Part shown: piece after piece, positions 17,207 through 25,610 of the stretch | Numbering within the stretch: position 1 is the first letter of the stretch | Layout of the letters: every line of letters starts with the position of its first letter | Assembly (NCBI RefSeq): GCF_049537155.1 | Contig: NZ_JBMVQZ010000003.1 | Coordinates: forward strand, 124,001 to 188,000 | Direction: 5' to 3' | DNA: 64,000 nucleotides | Source of the DNA: Limisphaera sp049537155 | GTDB lineage: Bacteria; Verrucomicrobiota; Verrucomicrobiia; Limisphaerales; Limisphaeraceae | Made by a program: the position numbers and the translations under genes | The notes under the pieces: model-generated | Told to the model about the DNA's origin: nothing | Databases searched by the model: none | Seen by the model: the letters and a program-made list of their open reading frames with translations, nothing else

Positions 17207-18232
17207 GTCCGACTCGGACTCGACGCCGAAAGGCATTGGTGACCCCCGATGGTCAGTCGCACGTGTCGTCGGGGTGCCGACACGTCCGACTCGGACTCGA
17301 CGCCGAAAGGCATTGGTGACGTCGAGGAGGGTGACCCGGAATCTCCACTCCATGGCTTCTAGTCCGACTCGGACTCGACGCCGAAAGGCATTGGTGACCT
17401 GGCGCGCCCCATGCGCGCCACCCGGCCCGCGCCGCGGTCCGACTCGGACTCGACGCCGAAAGGCATTGGTGACGCCACGTAACATCTCATAGCTCAACCC
17501 CCCCGTCCGCTGTCCGACTCGGACTCGACGCCGAAAGGCATTGGTGACCCCACTCCTCGCGCGCGCGGCTTACCCAACGCCGCGCGTCCGACTCGGACTC
17601 GACGCCGAAAGGCATTGGTGACAGGAGGGCGACCTCGTAATGCCTGTCCATGTTCTCCTTTCGTCCGACTCGGACTCGACGCCGAAAGGCATTGGTGACC
17701 GGACTACCGCGCCCCACGGCACACCCCAGTCCCGGGGGTCCGACTCGGACTCGACGCCGAAAGGCATTGGTGACCCTGGCGTGTCCGCCATACCTCGGAT
17801 GCGATGTCATGATCGAGGTCCGACTCGGACTCGACGCCGAAAGGCATTGGTGACCCCTGTGCAGTGCAGAACCACTCTCTCGGAATCGGCTTGTCCGACT
17901 CGGACTCGACGCCGAAAGGCATTGGTGACGTTCCGGCCTGACATACCACCTTGGGCCGGCCGTCACGGCGTCCGACTCGGACTCGACGCCGAAAGGCATT
18001 GGTGACCTGCCGCCGTAGCGGTGGATGATACTTCGACCTAGTGGTCCGACTCGGACTCGACGCCGAAAGGCATTGGTGACGGCAGCTCATGGTCATGGAT
18101 GTCCCAATACGTGCGGCACGTCCGACTCGGACTCGACGCCGAAAGGCATTGGTGACACCTGCCAACTGCCGGAGAAGTTGCTCCGGCAACCTGTCGTCCG
18201 ACTCGGACTCGACGCCGAAAGGCATTGGTGAC
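17207..18232 (-). CRISPR. CRISPR array, 14 identical 37-bp repeats, 13 spacers, no cas genes nearby
   Basis: Repeats of 37 bp begin at 17207, 17284, 17362, 17437, 17512, 17586, 17663, 17738, 17818, 17893, 17970, 18044, 18120 and 18196; all 14 look identical by eye. Spacers are 37-43 bp and all differ. On the plus strand the repeat begins GTCCGACTCGGAC (6-bp arms, 1-nt loop) and ends GGCATTGGTGAC; a GACTCG hexamer is tandemly repeated within it. Read on the minus strand, AUGCC-UUUC-GGCGU forms a 5-bp stem with one G-U pair. The plus strand has an A-C mismatch there, so I infer leftward crRNA transcription (moderate support). Neither end repeat is visibly degenerate. No cas1, cas2 or effector gene is present in the 64 kb. 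Confidence 0.97.
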
Positions 18233-18577
18233 GGGTCCCGGCCTGAGCACGCATCCCTTCCCGTGGGCTGGTGAAGGCTGGCGCCCGGACCGAACTCCGC
18301 GCCCCCCCCCGCTCTCCAACTCAGAAGGAGCACAAGGACCTCACACGGCGATCCAGCAGCCTTCGCCTCTTGCAAAGTGTCCGCCCCTCCACGAGCCTCC
18401 CTGCCCTCTCCAGGGTCGACCACGGCCAGCATGCCGCGGCCAACCGTTCACGCGCCCCTGCCGCGCCGGCCGGTGATCCGACCATCCACAGGCACACGGG
18501 ATCCGGCCGAAAAATCGTTTGGCACCGGGTCGGGGGGCATGGCAGACTGCTTCAAATTCAAAGCACAAGAACCAGGG
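18233..18577. other. 345-bp region right of the array, candidate leader
   Basis: No coding sequence is supported. If the array is transcribed leftward the leader should lie here. The sequence is GC-rich with a run of nine or ten C at about 18302-18310 and is not AT-rich like a typical leader. The right part may hold the promoter of the CBM48 gene. Confidence 0.35.
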
Positions 18578-18901
18578 ATGGTGAATCAGCCGATGCACAG
18601 TCGTTCCTCAACCGCACATCATCGCTACAGTGCGCATCGCAATCTGCGCCCCGTGAATTTCATTTGTCAGGCGCCCCAGGCCAGGTCGGTGAGTCTGGTG
18701 GGAGATTTCAACAACTGGGATCCCACCGCGCATCCCATGCAGCGCGCGCCGGACGGGGCCTGGCTGCTGAAGGTGGAGCTCCGCCACGGGCATCACCGGT
18801 ACGCGTTTCTGGTGGACGGTGTGCTGACGCTCGACCCGCGTGCCCAGGGGATCACGCGCAACGAGCAGGGCGAGCGGGTCTCGCTGATCGCGGTGAGCTG
18901 A
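18578..18901 (+). CDS. stand-alone CBM48/AMPK-beta-like glycogen-binding protein
   Basis: A 107-residue protein that is almost entirely one CBM48 (isoamylase N-terminal / AMPK glycogen-binding) domain: VNFICQAPQARSVSLVGDFN, then NWDPTAHPMQR, GAWLLKVELRHGHHRYAFLVDG and LDPRAQGITRNEQGERVS. The Trp and Lys of the glycogen-binding face (NNW; the V-E-L strand) are where expected. No catalytic domain is attached. Starts at 18578 or 18593 (ATG), or 18539, are all possible. It may target or regulate glycogen metabolism in the cytoplasm. No signal peptide. Confidence 0.75.
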   Translation: MVNQPMHSRSSTAHHRYSAHRNLRPVNFICQAPQARSVSLVGDFNNWDPTAHPMQRAPDGAWLLKVELRHGHHRYAFLVDGVLTLDPRAQGITRNEQGERVSLIAVS

Positions 18902-19263
18902 GCTGCAGTCCGCCAGTCCACCCGCACCGGGCCGCAAGCCGGCCCGACCGCCGCAGGCCGGACGAAGTTCGGGGGCTGCCGGTTTTGCCGTTGCTTCGCC
19001 CGCCGGGCCGCTGCAGCACGCACCCGTCCGTCGCCGCGCACAAGCTGTCCTCCCGGTCGCTCCGTTCACGACCGGTTTCCCGACCGCCCGGCCCCTCCGC
19101 CTCGCGGCGCATTGCCCCGTCGGACGGCGCGGTGACGCGGCCTCGGCTCACACGGCGGCCGGGAGTCGGCGTTGTGACCCCGGCTCTTGCTCCGCCGGGC
19201 TCGTTTGGCTACCGTGCGCCGGTTTTCCGGCCCCGGTCACGGAGGTCGGACGCGGTTTCGACT
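18902..19263. other. 362-bp gene-free region before dapL
   Basis: GC-rich, no coding sequence. Near its left end a GC-rich hairpin (GGGCC-GCAAGCC-GGCCC type) lies after the CBM48 stop and could attenuate transcription. A promoter-like pair is found at 19187-19215. Confidence 0.4.
19187..19215 (+). promoter_or_regulatory. possible sigma-70 promoter of dapL
   Basis: TTGCTC (19187-19192) and TACCGT (19210-19215) are separated by 17 bp. The hexamers match the -35 and -10 consensus only partly, and the start codon lies 48 bp downstream. Prediction by pattern only. Confidence 0.3.
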
Positions 19264-20511
19264 ATGGCAGCGTCATTCATTCAGGAGAAGTTTGCACAGA
19301 GGATCGGTGGACGGGACTACGGCCGGTCCACCGCCATCTACAAGTTCGAAAAGATCAAGCGGGCCAAGCGGGCGGCCATGGCCGCGCAACCGGGCCGGCG
19401 TCTGATCGATCTGGGCGTGGGCGAGCCCGACGAGATGGCCTTCCCGGAGGTGGTGGCCAAGCTGTGCGAGGAGGCGGCCAGGCCGGAGAATCGCGGCTAC
19501 GCCGACAACGGCGATCACGTACTCAAAGAGGCCGCGGCCCGCTACATGGAACGGGTGTTCGGCGTGTCGGGCATCGACCCCGAACGCGAGGTCATTCACT
19601 CCATCGGCAGCAAGGCCGCGCTCTCCATCCTGCCGGCCGCCTTCATTGACCCCGGCGATGTGGTGCTGATGACCGCTCCCGGCTATCCGGTCTTCGGCAC
19701 CCACGCCCGGTACTACGGTGGGGAGGTCTACAACCTGCCCCTGCGCCCGGAAAACCGGTTTTTGCCCGACCTGGACTCGGTGCCGCGGGAGATCCTGGCG
19801 CGGGCCAAGGTGCTGGTCCTCAACTACCCGAACAACCCGACCGGGGCCAGCGCCACCCCGGAGTTCTACCGCTACGTCGTGGATTTCGCGATGAAGCACC
19901 ACCTGGTGGTGATCTCGGACGCCGCCTACGCGGCACTCGTGTACGAGGGACGGCCATTGAGTTTCCTGGCCACGCCCGGCGCCAAGGAGATCGGATTGGA
20001 ACTCCACTCGGTCAGCAAGGCGTTCAACATGACCGGCTGGCGGTGCGGCTTCGTCACCGGCAACGAACTGCTGGTCCGGGCCTACGGAGACGTCAAGGAC
20101 AACACCGACTCCGGCCAGTTCCTGGCCATCCAGCACGCGGCGGCCTACTGTTTCGACCACCCGGAACTGACCGAGCGCATCGCGGCCAAATACTCGCGGC
20201 GGATGGACCTGCTGGTGAAGGTCCTGCGCCAGGCCGGCTTCGACGCGCACAAGCCGGCCGGATCCTTCTTCCTCTACGTGCCGGCCCCCCGCGCCGCCGT
20301 CACCCGCTCGGCCAAACACATCCGCTTCGCCAACGCGGAGGAGGCGTCCCAATGGTTGATCATGGACAAGCTGATCTCCACCGTGCCCTGGGACGATGCC
20401 GGGCCGTACCTGCGCTTCAGCGTCACCTTCGAAGCGCCCACGCCGGAGGATGAGATCGCACTGATGCAGGAACTGGCCGACCGGCTGGGCGAGGTCCGGT
20501 TCGAGTTCTGA
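19264..20511 (+). CDS. dapL: LL-diaminopimelate aminotransferase
   Basis: PLP enzyme that converts tetrahydrodipicolinate directly to LL-diaminopimelate for lysine and peptidoglycan synthesis, bypassing the succinyl or acetyl steps. The 415-residue sequence has NYPNNPTGA (substrate/PLP), ISDAAYAALVYEG (PLP-binding Asp) and SVSKAFNMTGWRCG with the PLP Lys. The segments LGVGEPDEMAFP, FIDPGDVVLMTAPGYPVFG and NDNTDSGQF-like DVKDNTDSGQF are typical of DapL in Verrucomicrobia and Chlamydia. The start at 19264 gives the family N-terminus; the open frame continues upstream for ~330 codons but is not conserved. A related aspartate-family aminotransferase is the alternative. Confidence 0.88.
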   Translation: MAASFIQEKFAQRIGGRDYGRSTAIYKFEKIKRAKRAAMAAQPGRRLIDLGVGEPDEMAFPEVVAKLCEEAARPENRGYADNGDHVLKEAAARYMERVFGVSGIDPEREVIHSIGSKAALSILPAAFIDPGDVVLMTAPGYPVFGTHARYYGGEVYNLPLRPENRFLPDLDSVPREILARAKVLVLNYPNNPTGASATPEFYRYVVDFAMKHHLVVISDAAYAALVYEGRPLSFLATPGAKEIGLELHSVSKAFNMTGWRCGFVTGNELLVRAYGDVKDNTDSGQFLAIQHAAAYCFDHPELTERIAAKYSRRMDLLVKVLRQAGFDAHKPAGSFFLYVPAPRAAVTRSAKHIRFANAEEASQWLIMDKLISTVPWDDAGPYLRFSVTFEAPTPEDEIALMQELADRLGEVRFEF

Positions 20512-20600
20512 ACCGGGCCGGTCCGGCGCGCCCGAAACGGTCGGGCGCCGCCGGCGGCCGTGCCCTGCGAACCGCCGTTCCCCTAAGATCTCTGCAAATC

Positions 20601-21863
20601 GTGAATCCCTGGTCAGTGGCAACGGCAGTCGTACTGGGGACGCGCCTGTTGGGCGAGCTGCTCTTCGAAACGCTCAACCAGCGGTTGCTCGTGCGACTGG
20701 CCGCGGGCGGCCACGACGCGGCCGCTGCCATGGCCGTTCACCCGCCCTCGCCGCGGGCCCTCGACTATGCACGGGCGCGCAGCCGGTTCCGACTGTTCTC
20801 CGTGTTGTACGAGACGGTCGTGCTGGCGGTCCTCCTGGGAAGCGGTGTCCTGCCACGTGCATGGAGACTCTGGCAGGAACACGCCGGCACCACCCTGTGG
20901 GCCGATGCAGCCTTCCTCTGGTCCGTCTTCGCCCTCACGACCGCCGTGCACTGGCCGCTGACGTGGTACGAGCGGTTCCGTCTGGAGCAACGGTTCGGGT
21001 TCAACACCGCCACGGCACGCACCTGGTGGAGCGACCGGTTCAAGGGCATCGTCCTGGGCGTGCTCCTGGGTCTGCCGACCCTCTGGGGGCTTCTGGCCTG
21101 GATCCGGCACGGCGGCCCCTGGTGGTGGCTCGGTGCGTGGGCGGGTGCGGTGGGTCTGGGCCTGTTCCTGAACCGGGTGGCGCCCGTGCTGATCCTGCCG
21201 TGGTTCAACCGGTTCGATCCCCTCCCCGAAGGACCGCTCCGGGACCGTCTGGAACGCCTGGCCCGTCGAACGGGCTTTCCCGTTCGGGACATCCAGATCA
21301 TGGACGGCAGCCGGCGCACGCGTCATTCCAACGCCTTTTTCACCGGCTGGGGCCGGTCGCGCCGCGTGGTGTTGTACGACACCCTGGTGGGCCGGCTCGG
21401 CACCGACGAACTGGAGGCGGTGGTCGCGCATGAAATCGGTCATGCACGGCTGGGACATGTGCGGAAACTGTGGATCGTCACGGCAGGAATCTGGGCGTTG
21501 GCCTTCGCCGGTGCGGCATGGGCGCTGGAACAGCCCGCCCTGTACCGGGCGTTCGGCTTCGAGCCCGGAAACCCGGCACCGGGGCTGTTGATCCTCGGGC
21601 TCTGCTCGGGCCCGCTGGGCTGGTGGTTGTCGCCCTGGATCCACGCACGGACGCGCCGGTGGGAGTTCGAGGCCGACGCATTCGCCGCGCGGACGCTGGA
21701 TTCGGCGGCGCCTTTGCGACAGGCGTTGGAGCGGTTGCACCGCGAGAACCTTGCCGAGCCGCCCTCGCATCCGTGGTACCGTTTCTGGCACGAGTCGCAT
21801 CCCCCGCTGGCCGACCGACTCCGCGCGCTCGCGCGGCCGGCCGGTGACCCATCGTCGCCCTGA
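20601..21863 (+). CDS. M48 family zinc metalloprotease (Ste24-like)
   Basis: Integral-membrane protease of the CAAX-prenyl/Ste24 type, facing the cytoplasm. The 420-residue protein has several hydrophobic segments, the catalytic zinc motif HEIGH at residue ~277, and the third ligand in FEADAFAA. The N-terminal part (WERF/TWYERFRLEQRFGFNTAT) is the M48 signature before the long helices. The GTG at 20601 is used: a TAAGAT hexamer at 20584-20589 implies a very short leader with no clear ribosome-binding site. It probably degrades membrane or misfolded proteins; a lipoprotein-processing role is possible but unproven. Confidence 0.85.
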   Translation: MNPWSVATAVVLGTRLLGELLFETLNQRLLVRLAAGGHDAAAAMAVHPPSPRALDYARARSRFRLFSVLYETVVLAVLLGSGVLPRAWRLWQEHAGTTLWADAAFLWSVFALTTAVHWPLTWYERFRLEQRFGFNTATARTWWSDRFKGIVLGVLLGLPTLWGLLAWIRHGGPWWWLGAWAGAVGLGLFLNRVAPVLILPWFNRFDPLPEGPLRDRLERLARRTGFPVRDIQIMDGSRRTRHSNAFFTGWGRSRRVVLYDTLVGRLGTDELEAVVAHEIGHARLGHVRKLWIVTAGIWALAFAGAAWALEQPALYRAFGFEPGNPAPGLLILGLCSGPLGWWLSPWIHARTRRWEFEADAFAARTLDSAAPLRQALERLHRENLAEPPSHPWYRFWHESHPPLADRLRALARPAGDPSSP

Positions 21864-21985
21864 CGCCCGGCTTCCCCGGCCCCGCCGGCGCGAAGCCTCG
21901 GGGCCCGGCCTGCCGGCCGCAGTTGGGCTTGGAAACCCGGTCCAGGGTTTGACAGATTGAACTGACTGTGAGCGAGGAGAATCCA

Positions 21986-23692
21986 ATGCATGGGATGCGC
22001 CGCGGGCTGTGGATTGCATGCGTCGTGGTCGGTGTCCTGGCGCTGAGTGCCGCGGGTCTCTGGTGGGGCCGGCCGGCCTACCGGCATTACAAGGAACAGC
22101 GCTACCTGCGCATGGCGGATGCGTTTCTGGAGGCCGGCGACATTCGACAGGCCCTCCTGAGCCTGCGACAGGCCCAGGCCGCCAACCCTCAAAACATCGA
22201 AACCGCCCGGCGCCTGGCCGAGTTGCTCACCGAGACACGGTCGCCGCTGGCCCTCGGCTGGTGGCGCCGCGTGGTGGAGCTGAGCCCCACAGCTGAGAAC
22301 CGGCTGCGCCTAGTGGGCGCGGCGCTGCAACTGGAGAATCCGCCCTATCCCGTGGCCGGCCAGACGCTCCGGGAGATGCGGGCACTGGGTGAAACCAATT
22401 CCGCACGATACCACGCACTGGCCTCTCAACTGGCGCTCCAGACAGGGCGCCTGCCCGAGGCGGTGGCCCATCTGGAAGAGGCGGTCCGACTCGATCCCAC
22501 CAACCAGTTGCACCGACTCAACCTGGCCACCCTCCAGGTGAAGAACTCCGATTCCCGGACGGCCGACCAGGCATTCCGGACACTTGCGGAACTCAGCCGG
22601 CCCGGCAACGATCCTCACCTGCGCCTCCTGGCGTTGCGTTCGCTCGTGACGGTGAGTCTGGAGCAGAAACGGCCGGCCGAGGCGCTGCGGTTTTCCACCG
22701 AATTGCTCGAGCTGCCCGGCACCGGGTTCAACGACAAGGTCCAGCACCTGACTGTCCTGGTCGCCGCAGGCAGACCGGAAACCAACAGCTGGCTGCACCA
22801 ACTCCAGCAGGAGGCCGGCACCAACGCCGCACAGATCACCGTGCTGGCCAGCTGGCTCACCGACCGCCAGCGTGCCCGCGAAGCGCTCGAATGGTTGCAA
22901 ACTTTTCCCCTCTCCATGCGCACCAATCCACCCATCACCCTCGCGGTCGCCGATGCCCTCGTCGCACTCCGGGATTGGGAAGGGCTGCAAGCCTGGCTCG
23001 AACCCCAAAACTGGGAGGCCCAGGAACCGATGCGGTTGACCCTCCTGACCCGTGCCGCCCGTGAACGGGGCCAGCGCAGCCTGGCCGACGGTTACTGGCG
23101 CCGCGTGCTCGACTGGACCGGCGGCCGCGGGGAAGCCCTGGCTGCCGTGGCCCAGGTGCTCGAAAAATGGGGATGGCGTTCCGAAATGGAGGAGGTGCTG
23201 TGGGCCCTGGTCAAACGGGCGCCCTGGCACGAATGGGCCTGGGAAATCCTCGTCAAGAACCGCTACGCCGCGGGAGACGCTCCGGGCCTGTTCCAGGTTT
23301 ACTCCGCCATGCTCGAGGCCAAACCGGGTTCCCCCGAGGTCAAAAACAACGTGGCGGCCCTGGGCCTGTTGCTGGGACGGGATCTGGAGCGCTGCCGCCG
23401 TCTGGCCCGCGAGGTCTATCTCTCCGACACCAACCATCCCGTGTGGGTCTCCACCTACGCTTTCTCACTCTATCAACAGGGCGACCCGGCCGGCGCACTC
23501 AAGCTGCTCGAAAACCTGCCTGAAACCGACCGGCGCCGGCCGGAAGTGGCCGTATACATGGCCATCATCCTCGGCAGCCAGGGACGTCTGGATGAAGCCC
23601 GCTCCTACGCGGCACTCGTGGGTGATCATCCCCTGCTGCCCGAGGAAAAACGTCTTCTCCAGAATGCCATCGGCGGGAACACCCCGGGTTGA
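21986..23692 (+). CDS. TPR-repeat membrane-anchored protein
   Basis: A 568-residue protein with one N-terminal transmembrane helix (GLWIACVVVGVLALSAAGLWWG) and many helix-turn-helix repeats of the TPR type (for example EAGDIRQALLSLRQAQAANP, GRLPEAVAHLEEAVRLDP, GDPAGALKLLENLPE). Most of the protein would face the periplasm. I choose the ATG at 21986 because AGGAGA precedes it by 5 nt; the GTG at 21968 is also in frame. TPR arrays mediate protein contacts; the partner is unknown, though this type is common near PEP-CTERM/exopolysaccharide systems. It follows the M48 gene after 122 bp. Confidence 0.75.
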   Translation: MHGMRRGLWIACVVVGVLALSAAGLWWGRPAYRHYKEQRYLRMADAFLEAGDIRQALLSLRQAQAANPQNIETARRLAELLTETRSPLALGWWRRVVELSPTAENRLRLVGAALQLENPPYPVAGQTLREMRALGETNSARYHALASQLALQTGRLPEAVAHLEEAVRLDPTNQLHRLNLATLQVKNSDSRTADQAFRTLAELSRPGNDPHLRLLALRSLVTVSLEQKRPAEALRFSTELLELPGTGFNDKVQHLTVLVAAGRPETNSWLHQLQQEAGTNAAQITVLASWLTDRQRAREALEWLQTFPLSMRTNPPITLAVADALVALRDWEGLQAWLEPQNWEAQEPMRLTLLTRAARERGQRSLADGYWRRVLDWTGGRGEALAAVAQVLEKWGWRSEMEEVLWALVKRAPWHEWAWEILVKNRYAAGDAPGLFQVYSAMLEAKPGSPEVKNNVAALGLLLGRDLERCRRLAREVYLSDTNHPVWVSTYAFSLYQQGDPAGALKLLENLPETDRRRPEVAVYMAIILGSQGRLDEARSYAALVGDHPLLPEEKRLLQNAIGGNTPG

Positions 23693-23805
23693 CCGGGCTC
23701 CCGCCGCCACCCACCCCTTGCCTCCCGGCGGTCCGCCCTGCACCTGACTCCGGGGGTCGAACCCGCCCGGGCCGAATGAAGCCGCGCCCGCCGGTGCCCG
23801 CCGGA

Positions 23806-25455
23806 TCAGCCCCCTGAGCGTGGCGCCTGGTCGGTCACGGAATCCGCAAAGGCGACCGCCCCGGTCCGGCGGCGCAACCGCGCCGCCTGCCATGCCACCG
23901 CCGCGATCACACACGACCATCCCCAAAGATCGCCGTGCCGCGCATAAAACGTTCCCCCCGCCAGTGCGGTCCGATCCGGCAACGGCACCTCCCAAACCGC
24001 CCACGCCGCGCCGTACACGGAGCCCCGCTTGTCGCACAGGATCTGCCGGAACCGGCCCAGTGGATCGATCCAGACGCTCAACCCGTTGTTGGTGCAGCGA
24101 ATCAGCGGCCGGCCCGTTTCCACCGCGCGAAACGCGGCATTGGCGGCGTGTTGCCACTGCGCCGCACTCCGGCCGAACCATCCGTCGTTGGTCAGGTTCA
24201 CCCACAAATCCGGCTCACCCTCGAGAAACCGCCGCGCCAGATGAGGAAACACGTCCTCGAAACAGATCAGCGGCGCCGCCCGCACCGGCGCGCTGCCGGA
24301 AACGGAAGCCGCGTCCGCCGAACCGGCTTCGATCTCGAAGACCACCGGGTTCCGTCCCGGCGTGTACTGGCCGGTAATGGGCGTGAACCATCGCAAAAAG
24401 GGCAGGACCTCCACCCAGGGAATGTACTCGCCGAACATGACCAGGTGCATCTTCCGGTACACGGACCGCAGGCGCCCGTCCGGTCCGATCAGGAACGCCG
24501 CATTGAAATAATCCGCCTCTTCGCTCTCCCCGGCCGGGCCGCGCGGCTCCGCATCGTCACTGCCGGTGATCATCCAGATCCGGTGTTGTCGGGCCAGCCC
24601 GGTCACCGCGGCCTGCGTGACCGGATCGTACCGTAGAAACATCGGCACGGCCGCCTCCGGCCAGAGCAGCAGATCGGTCGGTTCTTGCAGCGCCTGCCGC
24701 GTCAGCTCCACAAGCGTCCGAAACCGGTTCCCGTTTTCCTGCGGATCCCAGATCCACGTCTGCGGGATGGACGGCTGGACCACCGTGATGCGCAGCCGTC
24801 GTTCCCCCTCCGTGTAGGCGCGCACCCGCTGCCAACCCCAGGCAAACACCAGCAGCACCGCCAACCCTGGCACCGCCAGCTCCCGCATCCAACCGTATCT
24901 GCGGGTGGGATCCGTCCATAACGCGGCGGCAGCCGCACGGAGGCCCGCAGCAAACCAGACCAGCAGGAACGAGAGCCCGTACACCCCCGTCAGGGAGGCC
25001 AGTTGAACAAGGGGAATCATCTCCACCTGGGACGCCCCGAGCAGGTTCCAAGGGAACCCGCCCAGCAACCGCGCCTGCAACATCTCCAGCGCCACCCACA
25101 CGCACGCCGCGCCCAAGCCCGCCAGTGTCCGGCCACCCCACGTCCGTGCCCGTTCGAATGCGGTTCCCACCAAAGCCAGCCAAACCGCCGGGTACAACGC
25201 CAGATAACTCACCAGGGCGGCCCAACCCAGCACCGGGTACCCGCGCACGGGGATCTCCCAGAGCCACGACAGGGCCACACCATGCCAGACCCAACCGGCC
25301 AGGTAACCCAGCTGCCATCGCTGTGCCGGCGCGGCCCCTTCTCCGGCCAACAACAAGAGGGCCGGGCCCACCCACGCCAGACCCGCCCACTGCAGCGGTG
25401 GAAATGCCAGCGCAAGGCACAGCCCCGCCAGCGCGGCCGTGCCGTACCGGACCAT
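23806..25455 (-). CDS. lnt: apolipoprotein N-acyltransferase
   Basis: Inner-membrane enzyme that N-acylates the terminal cysteine of lipoproteins, the last step of their maturation. The protein has an N-terminal multi-helix membrane part and a nitrilase-type domain with the catalytic triad: Glu in LLLWPEAAVP, Lys in YRKMHLVMFGE, and Cys in LICFEDVFPHL. The segment GGFPWNLLGASQ is also typical. I choose the ATG at 25455, from which MVRYGTAALAGLCLALAFPP fits the family start; a TTG at 25536 would add 27 residues. It is divergent from the GH78 gene. Confidence 0.88.
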   Translation of the reverse strand: MVRYGTAALAGLCLALAFPPLQWAGLAWVGPALLLLAGEGAAPAQRWQLGYLAGWVWHGVALSWLWEIPVRGYPVLGWAALVSYLALYPAVWLALVGTAFERARTWGGRTLAGLGAACVWVALEMLQARLLGGFPWNLLGASQVEMIPLVQLASLTGVYGLSFLLVWFAAGLRAAAAALWTDPTRRYGWMRELAVPGLAVLLVFAWGWQRVRAYTEGERRLRITVVQPSIPQTWIWDPQENGNRFRTLVELTRQALQEPTDLLLWPEAAVPMFLRYDPVTQAAVTGLARQHRIWMITGSDDAEPRGPAGESEEADYFNAAFLIGPDGRLRSVYRKMHLVMFGEYIPWVEVLPFLRWFTPITGQYTPGRNPVVFEIEAGSADAASVSGSAPVRAAPLICFEDVFPHLARRFLEGEPDLWVNLTNDGWFGRSAAQWQHAANAAFRAVETGRPLIRCTNNGLSVWIDPLGRFRQILCDKRGSVYGAAWAVWEVPLPDRTALAGGTFYARHGDLWGWSCVIAAVAWQAARLRRRTGAVAFADSVTDQAPRSGG

Positions 25456-25610
25456 CCCCACCCAGCTCCCTTGGACAATCCACCGTCGCAACGCGCCCCA
25501 AACTTGGCGTGCCCCACGCGCACCGAACAAGTCCAACCCGAAACCCCGCCCGACCGCCCCGCCGGGCGAATACTGGACGCGACCCTTCCCACGCCGTTAC
25601 CCTCCCGGTC

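Noticed and set aside
17096..18432. Small proteins with repeated SPMPFGVESESD, HQCLSASSPSRT or VTNAFRRRVRVG
   Set aside because: They are translations of the CRISPR repeats, not genes.
18271..19263. N-terminal extension of dapL by ~330 codons
   Set aside because: Open frame continues by chance through GC-rich DNA and overlaps CBM48; the family starts at 19264.
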